From assembly GCF_002878395.1 (NCBI RefSeq), contig NC_061121.1:43101180-43165179 (forward strand): a stretch of DNA of 64,000 bases, read 5' to 3'. This stretch comes from Capsicum annuum. Taxonomy: Eukaryota; Streptophyta; Magnoliopsida; Solanales; Solanaceae. The notes below the pieces were generated by a model. It did not search any database, was not told the DNA's origin, and saw only the letters and a list, made by a program, of their open reading frames with translations. Of this stretch, positions 1-11,084 are shown in pieces (the first letter of the stretch is position 1; every line of letters begins with the position of its first letter). A program made the position numbers and the translations under genes.

Positions 1-3
1 ACT

Positions 4-45
<42 letters not shown>

Positions 46-350
46 AGTATATGTCTATTTAATGTAGTACATATATATTGAATGGTGCGTATATTTGTGT
101 ATATACCTTCTATAAACGTGTATATTTAATGTATACCTGTGTATATGTTTTGTAAATTAGTATATAACTATATATATAGATAGATAGATATAGATATATT
201 GCAGCATATACATATATTGTAGCATATGTTTTACTTAAAGTAGTACATATTTATTGAATGGTGCGTATATTTGTGTACATATCTTCTATAGACGTGTATA
301 TTTAATGTATACATGTGTATATATTTTATAAATTGGTATATAACTCTATA

Positions 351-394
<44 letters not shown>

Positions 395-798
395 TTATAT
401 GTATTGTAGTATATGTTTTATTTAAAGTAGTACGTATAGTTATATATATTGAATAGTGCGTATATATGTGTAATTGTGTATATGTGTATATATTTTTTAA
501 ATTCTAATGTAGTATATATTATATATATAGTGTATATATATTGTTTAACGTATTTAAAATGTATATAGGTGGGTATATATTGTGTATATTAAAAAAAAGT
601 TTTTTTTAAATTTTTGACCGAGTTTGACCCGATTTTTAACCAGGTTTAGGTGGGTTTGATCGGGTTGGGTTAAGTGGGCCAGGTTAGGGTGGTTTTTGAA
701 ATTTTTACTGTTGAGCCCGGCCCGACCCACAACTCGGTTAATTTTATAGGGTCGGTTTCGGGTTGGCCCGGCCCAGCCCGGCCCACTTGACAGGCATA
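1..798. mobile_element. Terminal part of a hAT-family element, cut by the window edge
   Basis: The last 200 bases are rich in GGCCC/GGGCC motifs and end in TTGACAGGCATA. In reverse complement this reads TATGCCTGTCAAGTGGGCC, which matches the terminal inverted repeat of the complete hAT at 52591-57456. Bases 1-600 are AT-rich tandem repeats containing TCTATAGACGTG-type units. They are the reverse complement of the subterminal array in the 52.6-kb element, so this copy lies in the opposite orientation. The 8-bp target copy would be 799-806; its partner is outside the window. Confidence 0.8.
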
Positions 799-999
799 CT
801 TTGATGTTTTAAGATCCTTTTTAAAAGCAATTTAGGTATTTTCTGTCTGAGATAAAAAAGATAAAATACTAAGACGGTAAAAAATATTACTTGGATAACT
901 CAAAATCTCCTCAGTGAGTAGTCTTATCTGGTCTTTTCAATGTTACCATCTCCTCATGCCCCTCAAAAGTTATTAATGAATATTTAAAACCCATATCTA

Positions 1000-1265
1000 C
1001 TCCCTCCATTTCATTTTAGTTGACCCTCTTTCTAAAAATATTTGTTTCAATTTAGTTGTCTTAATGATGAAATCAAGAGGATTTTAATATGTTTTTCAAA
1101 TAATACCCTTATCATTAAATGACTAAACAAGTTGTATATACACAAATTTATATTTTCAAAGTATAATTAATAAGGATAATTTGGTAAAATAGACCCCTAA
1201 TAAATATTTTTCTTAATGGAGTGCCAAGTCAATAGGGGCAACTCAACTAATATGAAACGGGGGAG
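1000..1265. mobile_element. Stowaway-like MITE
   Basis: The element begins CTCCCTCCATTTCA and ends TGAAACGGGGGAG, an inverted pair typical of Stowaway (Tc1/mariner) MITEs. TA dinucleotides flank it at 998-999 and 1266-1267, as expected of the TA target duplication. It is 266 bp, AT-rich inside and non-coding. Confidence 0.88.
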
Positions 1266-1854
1266 TAGAATCTTCTTCAGCCATAAACTCGAGACGAGAA
1301 ACTCAACTCATCTCTCTCTCTTCTTTATTCTCAATTCTCTTTCTTTCATTTTTTTCCTCTCTTTTCTCTCTTCTTTTGGATAAGGATCCTTTCGGATTTA
1401 AACCTATCAATATCTTTTCTCGACTGAACCAGATGTTCTGATCTCTTTGCTCTTTTGACATTGCAGGTATGATTCACTATTGCTCTTTCTTTCTCTTCTT
1501 CTTCTTTGTATGTTATTTAAATTAGATATTTACATCTGTTGCTATTAATTTTTTGCCCATTACCAGTTTCCTATTTATTAAGAAAATTGAAGAAAAGGTG
1601 ACTTTTAAGTCTTGAATGAACGAACCATTTTTTTTATCAAAATATGTAAAAAAAAAGTCATTTATTGTGAGAACTTAAAAAGCATTATTGTCAGTATAGT
1701 TTTTTATGTCTTTTGTTTATTACTTTGATGGTGCTGTTGTTGGGGGCGGTGGTGGTGTTGGAACATGTGGTGTTTGTGTTGTTGATGGTGTTGGAACATA
1801 TGGTGTTGTTTCTTTGTTGTTGATATTGTTGTCAGTGGTGTTGCAATAGTTTCC
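1266..1854 (+). other. CT-rich leader-like sequence and GT-rich tract
   Basis: About 1300-1500 is rich in CT and TTC and looks like a plant 5' untranslated leader, ending near an AG/GT junction (GCAG|GTATG at about 1462-1470). About 1735-1850 is a GTT/GGTG-rich tract. It may be the captured leader and first intron of the XS-domain gene fragment that follows. No ORF is supported. Confidence 0.3.
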
Positions 1855-2045
1855 TCAACTGTTGCAACCGATTAATCAGTTGTTGGAATAGACAGAGCAA
1901 CTATTTAAAGAAATCAAACCAGTAGCAAGGCTGGTTTCATTTATTCTAATAGATGACCCATCTGTTCAAATAAGTAATCCATTTGTTGCAACAGATGCCT
2001 TATCAGTTGAACAGATGGGGAATCTGTTACATCATATTGGTTATC
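1855..2045. repeat. Palindrome-rich repeat, first block
   Basis: The block holds several diverged copies of the imperfect palindrome CATCTGTTGCAACAGATG. The order and flanks resemble the block at 5785-6000, including CCCATCTGTTG, GGGAATCTGTT-like text and a following GTTTTACCT/GTTACCT string. The two blocks therefore look like direct repeats bracketing the foldback. Confidence 0.6.
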
Positions 2046-2412
2046 TATTGATTCATTCAATTTTGTGTTACCTTTTTGTAATGCTCTTTTTGTTCTTCTC
2101 TTCTTTGACATCAAATGTATTTCTCTTGTTTACAGATAAAAGGAAGTGAAACTGGATCAACTTTTGCCTGACCAGCATTAAAGGCTAGAGTAAAGATGGG
2201 TTCAAAGGAATAAGTTGCTTTCAGATGGAACCACTTCATATATGGAAGGTATATTTTACTGATCAACCTATCATGAAAACACACATCCAGTACAATGATT
2301 TTGTGAATGTTGGTTATTTACCTACTAGGCGTTAATCCTTCAAATAAGATATGGCATTTTACAGTTAAGATTGTTAGGTTTGAACTGATAAGGCTGAGAG
2401 ACCAAGTAGCTG

Positions 2413-2905
2413 GTGCCGATACCCTATTATGGTTTAATGAAGATTTTACTAATTCTTATGTGTCAAGTTTGGAGAAGGGTTAAGGTTTTTGGTGGCAGTG
2501 TAAACATTCAAATAGCAATTGCAATGACTTTAAGGGTTCAATGGACTTTTGAAAGGACTCAAAAGCATCGCACTGCTACAAATAAGAATGAAAATAAATA
2601 TAGTTATTGCTCTAGTCCAAATTTATATGGATGGGTTGCTCAAAGAGACTATTATATAGCAGAAAGTTATTTTAAGAATACCTGTATGGGAAGAAGGAGG
2701 TGGATAATATCATATATCAAATCAAACATTATTAAAGAAAAAACACAGCGTAGAAAGGGTAGTGTAGCAAAACTGGCTGATGAAATAGACATGAAAAATG
2801 AAAAAACTGAATAAACTGCAAATGTGAAAGTGTATCCAAAAAATGAAAATCCATCAGTCGTTCTTGAAAAAGAAAAATGCTCAAGTGGACTAGATCTATT
2901 CACTT
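2413..2905 (+). pseudogene. XS-domain (FDM/IDN2-like) gene fragment, left arm
   Basis: Stretches in more than one frame recall plant FDM/IDN2 proteins of RNA-directed DNA methylation. There is an LYGWVAQRDYY block, where the family has YGWVAR-DDY at the end of the XS domain. About 40 residues later comes VAKLADEIDMKNEKTE, where the family has a K-LVANLANQIEVKNKHL block at the start of the coiled coil. Upstream text reads FKGSMDF, like the NAM-FEKA block inside XS. There are stops and frame breaks, no start and no XH domain, so it is a broken captured fragment. The family call rests on remembered motifs and needs a search. Confidence 0.5.
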
Positions 2906-3415
2906 TATGAGGGGGCTGCAACTAGCTAGCGTGGCCTAAATAGAGACCCACAAAATGCAGGACCAGAACTCTAAGGAAGCGGTTTCGCGATCACAAAAGT
3001 TGGTAAGATTGTCGGTCAGAATTGAAACCTGAACCAACTACTCTTGAATTATAAAAAAGGGATCAAGCCAAGATGGTAATTTCTCAAGTTAAACTTACAT
3101 CCCATGCCTCCTATTTATGGCTATGGTCAAGTCAAAGGCAGTGGAAATAACAAGGCATGGGATTTCTACCCAACTTCAGACCTTTTTATTTCTACTGCCA
3201 TTGACATGATCATAGCCACAAACAGAAGGCATGGTATGCAAGTTAGACTTCAGAAATTGACGCATTGGCTTCCCTTATTTTTACTTCTGGAGTTATTGGT
3301 TCAGGTTTCATTCTTGACTGAAAATCTTACCAATCTCTTGTGCTCGCGAAGCTTCTTCCTTAGAGTTCTGGTCCTGCACTTTGTGAGTCTTCATTGAGGC
3401 CACACTCGCTAGTTG

Positions 3416-3930
3416 CAATCTCTAGCAAAGTGACCAGCTCTAGTCCTCTTGACCATTCTTCTTTTTCTTCAAGGACTGATGGATTTTTATATTTGGATAC
3501 ACTTTCACATTTGAAGCTCATTCAATTTTTTCATTTCTCATGTCAATTTTATTGGCCAAATTTTCGAGAAGTTCCCTACTTGCTTTCTTGTATTTCCTCT
3601 TAAATAAGGTCTGAGATGATATATGGTCTTCTCTACCTCCCCCTTCCCACATAGGTATTCTCCCAAGCACCTTCTGTTGTATAATAGTCTCCTCAATCAA
3701 CCCATTCATATAAATTTAGACCAGGGGAATTTCTATTGGTTCCATCGTTGTTTGCTGCAATGCGAGGTTTTGCAGGCCTTTCCAAAAGTCCATTGCGCCA
3801 TTAAAATTGGTCCGATCACTATTGGATATTTACACTGCTTCCAAAAACTTGAACCTTTCCCCAAACTTGAAACAAAAATATAAGCACAAACTGTCATTAA
3901 ATTGTAATAGGGTATCGACACCACCGTCTT
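3416..3930 (-). pseudogene. XS-domain (FDM/IDN2-like) gene fragment, right arm
   Basis: This is the inverted partner of the fragment at 2413-2905. On the minus strand it reads FNGAMDF, then after a frame change a piece ending ENLANKIDMRNEKIE. This stays slightly closer to the XS to coiled-coil junction of FDM/IDN2 proteins than the left arm does. The two copies differ by substitutions and indels, so the duplication is not recent or has decayed freely. Neither copy can encode the protein. Confidence 0.5.
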
Positions 3931-4155
3931 GGAACCCTTCGGCCTTATTAGTTCACACCTATCAAACTAAACTATACAATGCAGGATCTTGTTTGAAGGA
4001 TCAATGTCTAATCGATAAAAAACTATATTCACAAAATTATTGTACTTTATGTGTGTCTGTCACGGTAGCCTGATCAATAATACATAACTCCCGCGCATAA
4101 AAGTGGATCCATTCATTTGCACGCACCTTATTCTTCCTACCCCATCAAGACATGT

Positions 4156-4965
4156 CAGACATTGTTTATTCATCTGCACGCATGTGATGACTATTAAAAA
4201 AGAGGTGAAGAGTCATGACTTTTTATGTAACACATTCAAAACAACTGATGAACTGAATTCTCCATCTGTTGCAACTGATGAATCAGTTGTTAGAAGAAAT
4301 CAAAATATCTCCTCCAACATATGGTCCATCTGTCGCAACAGATAATCCATATATTGCAATAGATGTTGCAACAGATGGTAAATCTATTGTGACAGACCAG
4401 ACAATGTTTATTCATCTGCACGCATGTGATGACTATTAAAAAAAAGTAGTCGTGACTTTTTATCTAACACATTCAAAACAGTTGACATATCTAATTCTCC
4501 ATCCGTTGCAACTGATAAATCAACTTTTAGAAGAAATCAAAATATCTCCTCTAACATATGGTACATTTGTCGCAATAGATAATATATATGTTACAACAGA
4601 TGTTGTAACAAATGATAAATTTGTTGCGATAGACCAAATAGTGTTTATTTATTTACACGCATGTGATGACTATTATTAAAAAAGAGGTGAAGAGTCATGA
4701 CTTTTTATCTAAAACATTCAAAACAGTTGATGAATCAAATTCTCTATATGTTGCAACTGATGAATCAGATGTTAGAAAAAATCAAAACATCTCCTCCAAC
4801 AGATGGTCATCTGTCGCAACAGATAATACATACAAATCATCTATTCCAACAGATGGTAAATCTATTTTGACAGACCATATATTGCACATACAAGCCATCT
4901 ATTGCAACAGATCGTAAATCTGTTGCGACAGATGGACGATCTATTGTAACAGCTTAATAATAACG
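4156..4965. repeat. Tandem repeat, about 240-bp unit, three copies, built of palindromes
   Basis: The string CATGTGATGACTATTA recurs at 4181, 4423 and 4660, giving periods of 242 and 237 bp. A decayed fourth start follows near 4990. Each unit has GTCGTGACTTTTTAT-like text, ACATTCAAAACA, then four to six diverged copies of CATCTGTTGCAACAGATG. The unit is AT-rich. Short ORFs across it are chance readings of a repeat and are not listed. Confidence 0.85.
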
Positions 4966-5784
4966 GTTGTTATCAAGTCTCAAACCATTTTGAAAAGGTG
5001 AAGAGTATTAATATAAAAGAAAAAGTCGTGACTTTTTACAGAAAATAAAAAGCAACCAGTTTGAATATAATTAATACAATGGAGCTGAACAGCCGTGCTT
5101 TTTGGCCTGACACATCCAGATTTATCCTCTATAAATAGATCCCTCCTTAATCTTCATTCTACTCAACTTTATTTATTTTTTGTATTTTTTCTTTTCATGT
5201 GACATCTTCAACCACTTCTCTTCAAAGAGCATATTCCTTTCTCTTTGGGGTATATTTTTTTCGATGTAAATCTATCAGTTGGTAGTATACATTGTATTAC
5301 ATTTGGACTCTTTTCTTTACATTTGTCAATTCATGCGTGTTCTAGATATGACTAATACTTTTTGAGACATTTCTATTCTGTGAGACATAGTGCAAGAACT
5401 TCATAGGCAGGTTAATGACCTGTAGAGAGAGTTGGTCACCGTAAGAGCGACGATGTTTGGAGAGATGTAGAGGCTGATGAGGGCCCTGCTGCTGCGAGTT
5501 GATTAGCCGGCTGCCATTAATGATGATGATAATGATAATAATAATTCGAATGTATTTTTTCTTTTAGCGTATGTATTTTAATTTTTCTATATCGGATCTA
5601 TATCTAATGTATTTTATTTTTCGTTTGATGAAAAATTTATTTTTAGTCGACTTTGACTTTTTAAGTCTTATTCAATTTTTATTCTGTCTATTTCTTCTAA
5701 ACATACATGTTAACATGTCGACGGTTGGAGGCAAGGAGCAATTTTGAATTCAGTAACAATAGCAATTTTGGCTTTTGAGTTCTT
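4966..5784 (+). other. Non-coding stretch with a TATA-like box
   Basis: CTATAAATAG at about 5131-5140 is followed by a T-rich stretch like a plant promoter and leader. From about 5395 to 5560 a reading in one frame gives a short leucine/arginine-rich, coiled-coil-like text (NDL-RELVTVRATMFGEM) broken by stops, ending in an ATGATGATAATG run. This may be the remains of a transposon-borne gene. No product is recognised. Confidence 0.3.
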
Positions 5785-6000
5785 TCAATAGATAGACCAT
5801 TTGTTGGAATAGATTGATCATCGGTTGGGTTTCTGTTAACAGATTATGTATCTGTTGCGAAAGATTTGTCATCTGTTGGAGGAAAATATTCTAGTTTGAT
5901 GGAACTGTGTTGTGTTCTTCCAGCTAATGCCCATCTGTTGCCACATATGGGTAATCTGTTGAAAATAATTATGGTCTATTGTATTATTTAGTTCATGTTT
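5785..6000. repeat. Palindrome-rich repeat, second block
   Basis: It carries CCATTTGTTGGAATAGAT, TATCTGTTGCGAAAGAT, CATCTGTTGGAGG and CCCATCTGTTGCCACATATGGG. It lies just downstream (in transposase sense) of the MULE coding remains at 6140-7241 and is similar in direct orientation to the block at 1855-2045. Confidence 0.6.
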
Positions 6001-6139
6001 TACCTCTTTTTATCGATGCACAAGTTATTAAAAAAGATATTTTATATATAATAAATAATAACATTACATTCACAACAATGAGTTAAATATATAAAAGTCC
6101 ACAACAAACAACAACATAAGTTTTTGTAATTACAACGAT

Positions 6140-7241
6140 CATGGTGGATTACGATTCGGGTATGTAGTTCTTTTGTGGATAGCGCGCTTACATACGGAGC
6201 ACTTGTTTCTTCTTGATGAAAATAATTCTCTGACTCCACGCCTCCTCTTATATGGATTTTTTTCCCAGTTTGATAGTGCTTGGTTCAATATATGGAGGAG
6301 CTATTAATCTCCCCAAAAGCTCTGCAGGAACAACCTAAGATTCTTCGGGAGGCACCGGAGTAATATGCCCATTATATGTCATTTTATATTTTTCTACCGA
6401 ATAATATTGAGAGGAGTGCTCGTAAATTTTTGGTCCATATTTTGGATCGTATTAATCTCGAAGCGCTGCCATAGCATTTGGACAGTGTATTTTATCTAAG
6501 TCAAAAACTCTGCAAGTATAAGATCTTGTTTGAAGATCAATCGTGGCAACATCACTATGACCGGTGATACTGAATGTGTAGTCTGCTATTTGATAAGATA
6601 ATAACCTATTCACCAAACTAATGTTCGTTGATATTATTTTTTTGATTTCTAGAACAAATGGGGTTCTTCTTGGGCCCTCGAACTGCACAGGCCTTTCGTT
6701 AAAAAATTGGCCATACTTCTTGTTTATTAGTTCAAATAGAGCCTTGATGGAAAATTCTCTTTAATTGCCAAACAATGAATTCACTGATTCATCTATGTTT
6801 GATGTCATAATATTGTACCTATACAAAAGAATCACTTAGTACGACATCATACTAAACTTGTAACTCAAACAAGACGTTAAATTCATAAGAATGTACCTAT
6901 TTACCGGACAGAATGCCCGGCTCCATCTCTCGAAATTGACACGTACAATAAGTTTTGTTACCTTGGGATGCACATCCGTTATTTGATTGAAATGGTCTAA
7001 AAACTCCTCTCTACTATACGCTTTAGTTGCTCTATAAAAAAGGGTCACGACTCTTTTGTTATGATAATTTGTCTGAATGTTCTCTCCAAGATGCCTGATG
7101 CAACAACCAAAGTAAGCTGAAGTGAAGAAAATTGAACCCATCTTTGGAATACTTGGATTCCTATCCGAAACAAAACACAAATCTTCGGTATCTTTGACGC
7201 AGCTTCGCAGTTGTTCAAAAAAATATCCATAAGAGGCATCA
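6140..7241 (-). pseudogene. MULE (Mutator-like) transposase, 5'-truncated and decayed
   Basis: Minus-strand pieces match plant MuDR-type transposases in order. First comes part of the catalytic region (LCFVSDRNPSI block at about 7180; family text is FVSDRH-SI). Next is YFGCCIRHLGENI, FYRATKAY, FERWSRAFCP-NRY at about 6900-7100. Then comes a C-terminal SWIM zinc finger with CRVFDLDKIHCPNAMAALR near 6470-6520, and a basic tail with remnants of a zinc knuckle near 6150-6240. Frameshifts and stops separate the pieces. The N-terminal third is missing because other transposon sequence starts at about 7245. Confidence 0.85.
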
Positions 7242-7245
7242 CATT

Positions 7246-7587
7246 CCTAGTTGGGGTATAGGAATTAGAGTTTAAAATTCAAGTTATTGGGGTATAGGAA
7301 TTAGAATTTATAATTCCTAGTTGTTGGTTACAAGAGTTTTGTAATCAGTCGTTGTTGAGGCTCAGAGTTATTTAATGAAGTTCGGGTTAAATTCTATAGA
7401 GGAATAGGTCGTGCTTTTTTACACCTTTTTTAGCCTGGTGTTTTTCACATAAAAATCATTATGTTCTTTACTTCCTGTTTTACTGCATTCTCGGAACACG
7501 TCAGGCAACCCGTTCCATCCATAGGTAACTCTTAAGTTAAAGTCACTAATCAGTAGGGCACGTACTCTAACAATACGTCTCAAAAGT
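7246..7587 (-). mobile_element. LTR-like fragment with a short tandem duplication
   Basis: TTGGGGTATAGGAATTAGA occurs twice, at about 7252 and 7290, a 38-39-bp tandem duplication. From 7420 to 7587 the minus strand reads like an LTR interior (GGAAGTAAAGAACATAATG, then TTTTTATGTGAAAAACACC). It sits between the truncated MULE and the truncated Copia and probably marks the junction of insertions. The exact family is not recognised. Confidence 0.35.
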
Positions 7588-9982
7588 CTGCACCTAAAAC
7601 TCCTCAACAAAAGGGTGTAGCAGAAAGAAGAAATATGAATTCTTTTATAAATGGCTAGACTTATGATGAGTTACTTTGATTTGCCTTCTTCATTTTGGTT
7701 TTATGCTCTAGAAACTGCGAACTATATTCTAAACTTAGTTCTTTTTGAGTAGGTTCCTGTGACACCCATAGAACATGGACTGGGCGTAAACCTAATCTAA
7801 AACATGTTCGAATTTGTGGTAGTCTAGCACATGTGCTGAAAGGAAAGGCAAAAAAATTGAATCCTAAATTAAAAGTATGTGTTTTATTGGGTACCCTAAA
7901 AAAATGAAAGGTGGCCGATTTTACTATCCTAAAGAAAAGAAAGTCATTGTAGTAAGTACCAACACCAAATTTCTGGAAAGGGATTTTATTACAAACTTTG
8001 ATCCCAGAAGTAAATTAGACAGGAATTAAGCAAAGAGGTAGCAAGCCAATCTACTGACAATAATAAAAACCAAATCCAAAGTCCAAATGTCAAATTTAAC
8101 ATACCATTGTATTTTAGTAGTGGAAGAGATGTTAATAGACATACATTTCCACAAGCACAAGTTCTTGAAAATCCATTGCGTCAAAGTTGTGAGGGTAGCA
8201 CTGAGCAAAATGCACTAGAGAAAGAATTCATTGATGTTCGAACACCTCAAGGTGATGAGGATAACATAGAGACTCAAAATCCAGTAAATAATATGGTTCA
8301 ACCACAAGATCGTAATAGTATAGTTGCCTTTATACTTACCCCTACAATTGAAGGGCCTTGTCATAGTGGGAGATAGATAAGAAAACTGTCTGTTAAGCAC
8401 TCTAAGGAGAGTTTCTGATAGAATTCTTGAAGAGTTGTATACCGATTGTATGAAAGCACTACAAGATAAAAATGCAGACAAATGAATTATTATTATGAAA
8501 TTAGAAATGGAGTCCATGTACTCCAATAAATTATTGAATTTTGTAGAACCACCTATAGATGGAGTCAAGTCATTAGATACAGGTGGATCTATAAGAAAAA
8601 GTGAGAAGTGGACGAAAAAGTGCAAACTTATAAAGCTAGGTTTGTTGCAAAGGGGTTTACTAAGGGATCGATTATGAGAAAACCTTTTCTCCAGTAGCCA
8701 TGCTTAAGTCTATTAGAATTCCCTTATCCATTGATGCTCATTATGATTATGAGATTTTACAAATGAATGTCAAGACAACTTTTCTTAAAGAAAGTCTTGA
8801 TGAAAGCATTTTTATGCAGCAACCAGATGCTTTCATTGAAAAAAAGGGAATAAACACATGTTTTGCAAGCTTAAGAGGTCCATCTATGGATTAAAGCAAG
8901 CTTCTATGGCATGAAACACTTGTTATGACAATGTGGTTAAGACTTTTAATTTTAAGCAATATCTAGACAAGTCTTGTGTGTACAAAAAATAAAATAGGGA
9001 TAAAGTGGTGCTTCTAGTATTCTATATAGATTATATTTGTCTTATAGAAAATAATGTGGACTTGCTGAATTCAGTTAAGGAATGGTTATCCAATAATTTT
9101 GAAATGAAGGATTTAGGAAAAGTTGCTCACACTCTTGGGATCAATGTTTTACGTGATCATTAGAAAAGGATGCTAGGCTTATCTCAAACTCATTATATTG
9201 ATACAATTCTTACCAGGTTCAGCATGCATGATTCTACGAAAGGACTTCTTCCTTTTAGACATGAAATTTCTCTAAAAATCAATATCCTAATAAAGATGAG
9301 AAGATAGAAAACATGAAGGTTGTTCCTTATATGTCAATTGTGGAAGCCTCATGTATGTGATGTTGTGCATTAGACCTAACATTGTTTTGCTATAGTCTTG
9401 GCTAGCAGAGTTCAATCTAATCATGAATGAGAACACTAGATAATAGTTGAGCATATAATCAAGTACCTAAAAGGGATTAGGGATGACATGCTAGTCTACC
9501 ATTCGAATGAGTTGATGCCTATAGGGTCCACTAACTCATATTTCCAGTCTAGCAAGGACTTTAGAAAGTCGACCTTTGAAAATGTGTTTACTTTGAGAGA
9601 TGCATTTGTTGTTTGTAGGAGCATCAAGAAAACTTGTGTTGCTTATTCCACCATGGAAGCCGAGTATATAATAGTCTCTCATGTAACTAAGGAGGAAATA
9701 TGGTTCAGAAACTTTCTCACAAACTTAGAGGTTGTTCCTGCGATAAAGGCACCACTTATAATTTATTGTGACAATACTGCTATGAAACCACGGAGCCATA
9801 AGAAGGAAAAACACATTGAGCATAAATATCATTTGATTTGAGACATAGTGCAAAGAGTAGATATGGCGGTTGTGAAGATTGCATCAAAAATCAACCTGGC
9901 AGACCCCTTCCACAAAAGTTCTACCACAGAAGCCTTTTGTCAAGCATGTGAAGGATTGGATGTTAGAGTTGTAGGTGCATAG
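7588..9982 (+). pseudogene. Copia pol remnant: integrase, reverse transcriptase, RNase H
   Basis: The reading starts in the integrase core (TPQQKGVAERRN block, about 7590-7625). It continues through the integrase C-terminal region (SLAHVLKGKAKKLNPK-like text near 7820) and reverse transcriptase (MLKSIRIPLS...MNVKTTFLKESLDESIFMQ near 8700-8820; a decayed Y-DYICL box near 9030). RNase H follows (YSTMEAEYIIVSHVTKEEIWF at about 9645-9710; CDNTAMKPRSHKKEKHIEHKYH at about 9770). There are many stops and frameshifts. Gag, protease and the 5' LTR are absent. Confidence 0.85.
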
Positions 9983-10003
9983 TTATGAGTATAAGTGGGA
10001 GAC

Positions 10004-11084
10004 TATTAGGATATACTATAAACTATGTGTTTTGATATAGTACTATTTATTGAACAACTATTTATTTATTTATTTATTTAATTCAATAAAGTGTTACATT
10101 AAATAGATCATTTCATCATATATGTGTCCTCAACTTATATAGTAGATGATTTGACCTATAGTATATGAGCTTATACACAAAAGATCAAATCATCGATTCT
10201 TATAAGTTAAAGTTATTATTCACAATGAAAATTTTGACAAACTACCAGAATAATTGTAGTACAGGATTAAAAGTAATTTGTCTTGATACAAGAATGGTAT
10301 AGTTCTAACTTCTCGTGCTAGTGCATTTTATAAGTATTGAACAGGATCGAATAGTGATAGTTGTTAAATTGATTGATAAAAACACATTCTCTAAACTATT
10401 AAATATACCTATATTCTCAATCTTGATATAACTATTATGATCTATATATATTAATTATCATATTGATTTTATTAAAGGTGAGATTCTGAGATGGATCAAT
10501 ATTCCTGGTAGATTGTATGATAATAATATATATTGGGGAAATAAAAAGTTAGTTGATAAATTCATGTCTCGATATAGATATTAATGATACACCTTTTATG
10601 AGAAGTTTATAAGTTTTCATGTGTAAAACCGGCATGTGGATTAAAGAATCGGGACATATGAAATAAGTTGAGCATCTCTAAAGGAAACTAATCATTATAT
10701 TAAATTCATCAGTAATTTAATTTATTGATTAGAATCTATTATCTTGACATGGGAATTACATAAACGTTCAATGAAAAATTTTGGAATAAAAATAGATGGG
10801 TGCAATTATAAATTTTTAGTGGAATGCTTTGTAATTTATTATGATAAGAATAATTCGGGAGAGCCCGGGGGAGGAGAAGAAACATGTTTCTTGTCCGTGA
10901 GAAACAGAGGTTCTTCTAACCTTGGAAGACTGTTCAGTTTTCTATTCATTACTTGTCCACTCAAATATTGAGAAAGGTCAGCTGTGAATTTGGGATCATT
11001 GTAGAAGACCGCAGAATTGAAGACAGACTTGCTTCAAGATATCTGTTCATTATTCAAAAGGTATTTCTTAATTAATATTTAACA
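10004..11084 (+). repeat. Probable 3' LTR of the truncated Copia
   Basis: The purine tract AAGTGGGAGA (9994-10002) directly precedes TATTAGGATATACTATAAAC, the usual place of a 3' LTR start, with the first bases mutated from TG. A possible end is ATTTAACA at about 11084. The end is uncertain because the 5' LTR is missing. Confidence 0.45.

Larger units (their letters stand above)
2195..4148. repeat. Long inverted repeat (foldback), arms about 960 bp, 35-nt spacer
   Basis: The left arm, 2195-3150, and the reverse complement of the right arm, 3186-4148, can be aligned by eye along their whole length. Shared strings include GCAGGACCAGAACTCTAAGG (2957 region; its reverse complement near 3362), GTGAAAGTGTATCCAAA (2824; opposite strand near 3500), GATACCCTATTA (2417; opposite strand near 3910) and GGCAGTGGAAATAA/GGCAGTAGAAATAA next to the spacer. 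Identity looks like 75-85 percent, with indels. A transcript in either direction would fold into a near-kilobase stem. Both arms derive from one gene fragment (see the two pseudogene entries). The arms converge on the spacer, so this is an inverted duplication rather than a tandem one. Confidence 0.9.

Noticed and set aside
4103..4917. Three open frames of 75-84 codons with similar translations
   Set aside because: They are readings of the same 240-bp tandem repeat and repeat its palindromes.
4156..4965. Regular palindromic repeats that could be taken for a CRISPR array
   Set aside because: The units are diverged, spacers are not unique, no cas genes are present, and the DNA is clearly plant nuclear.
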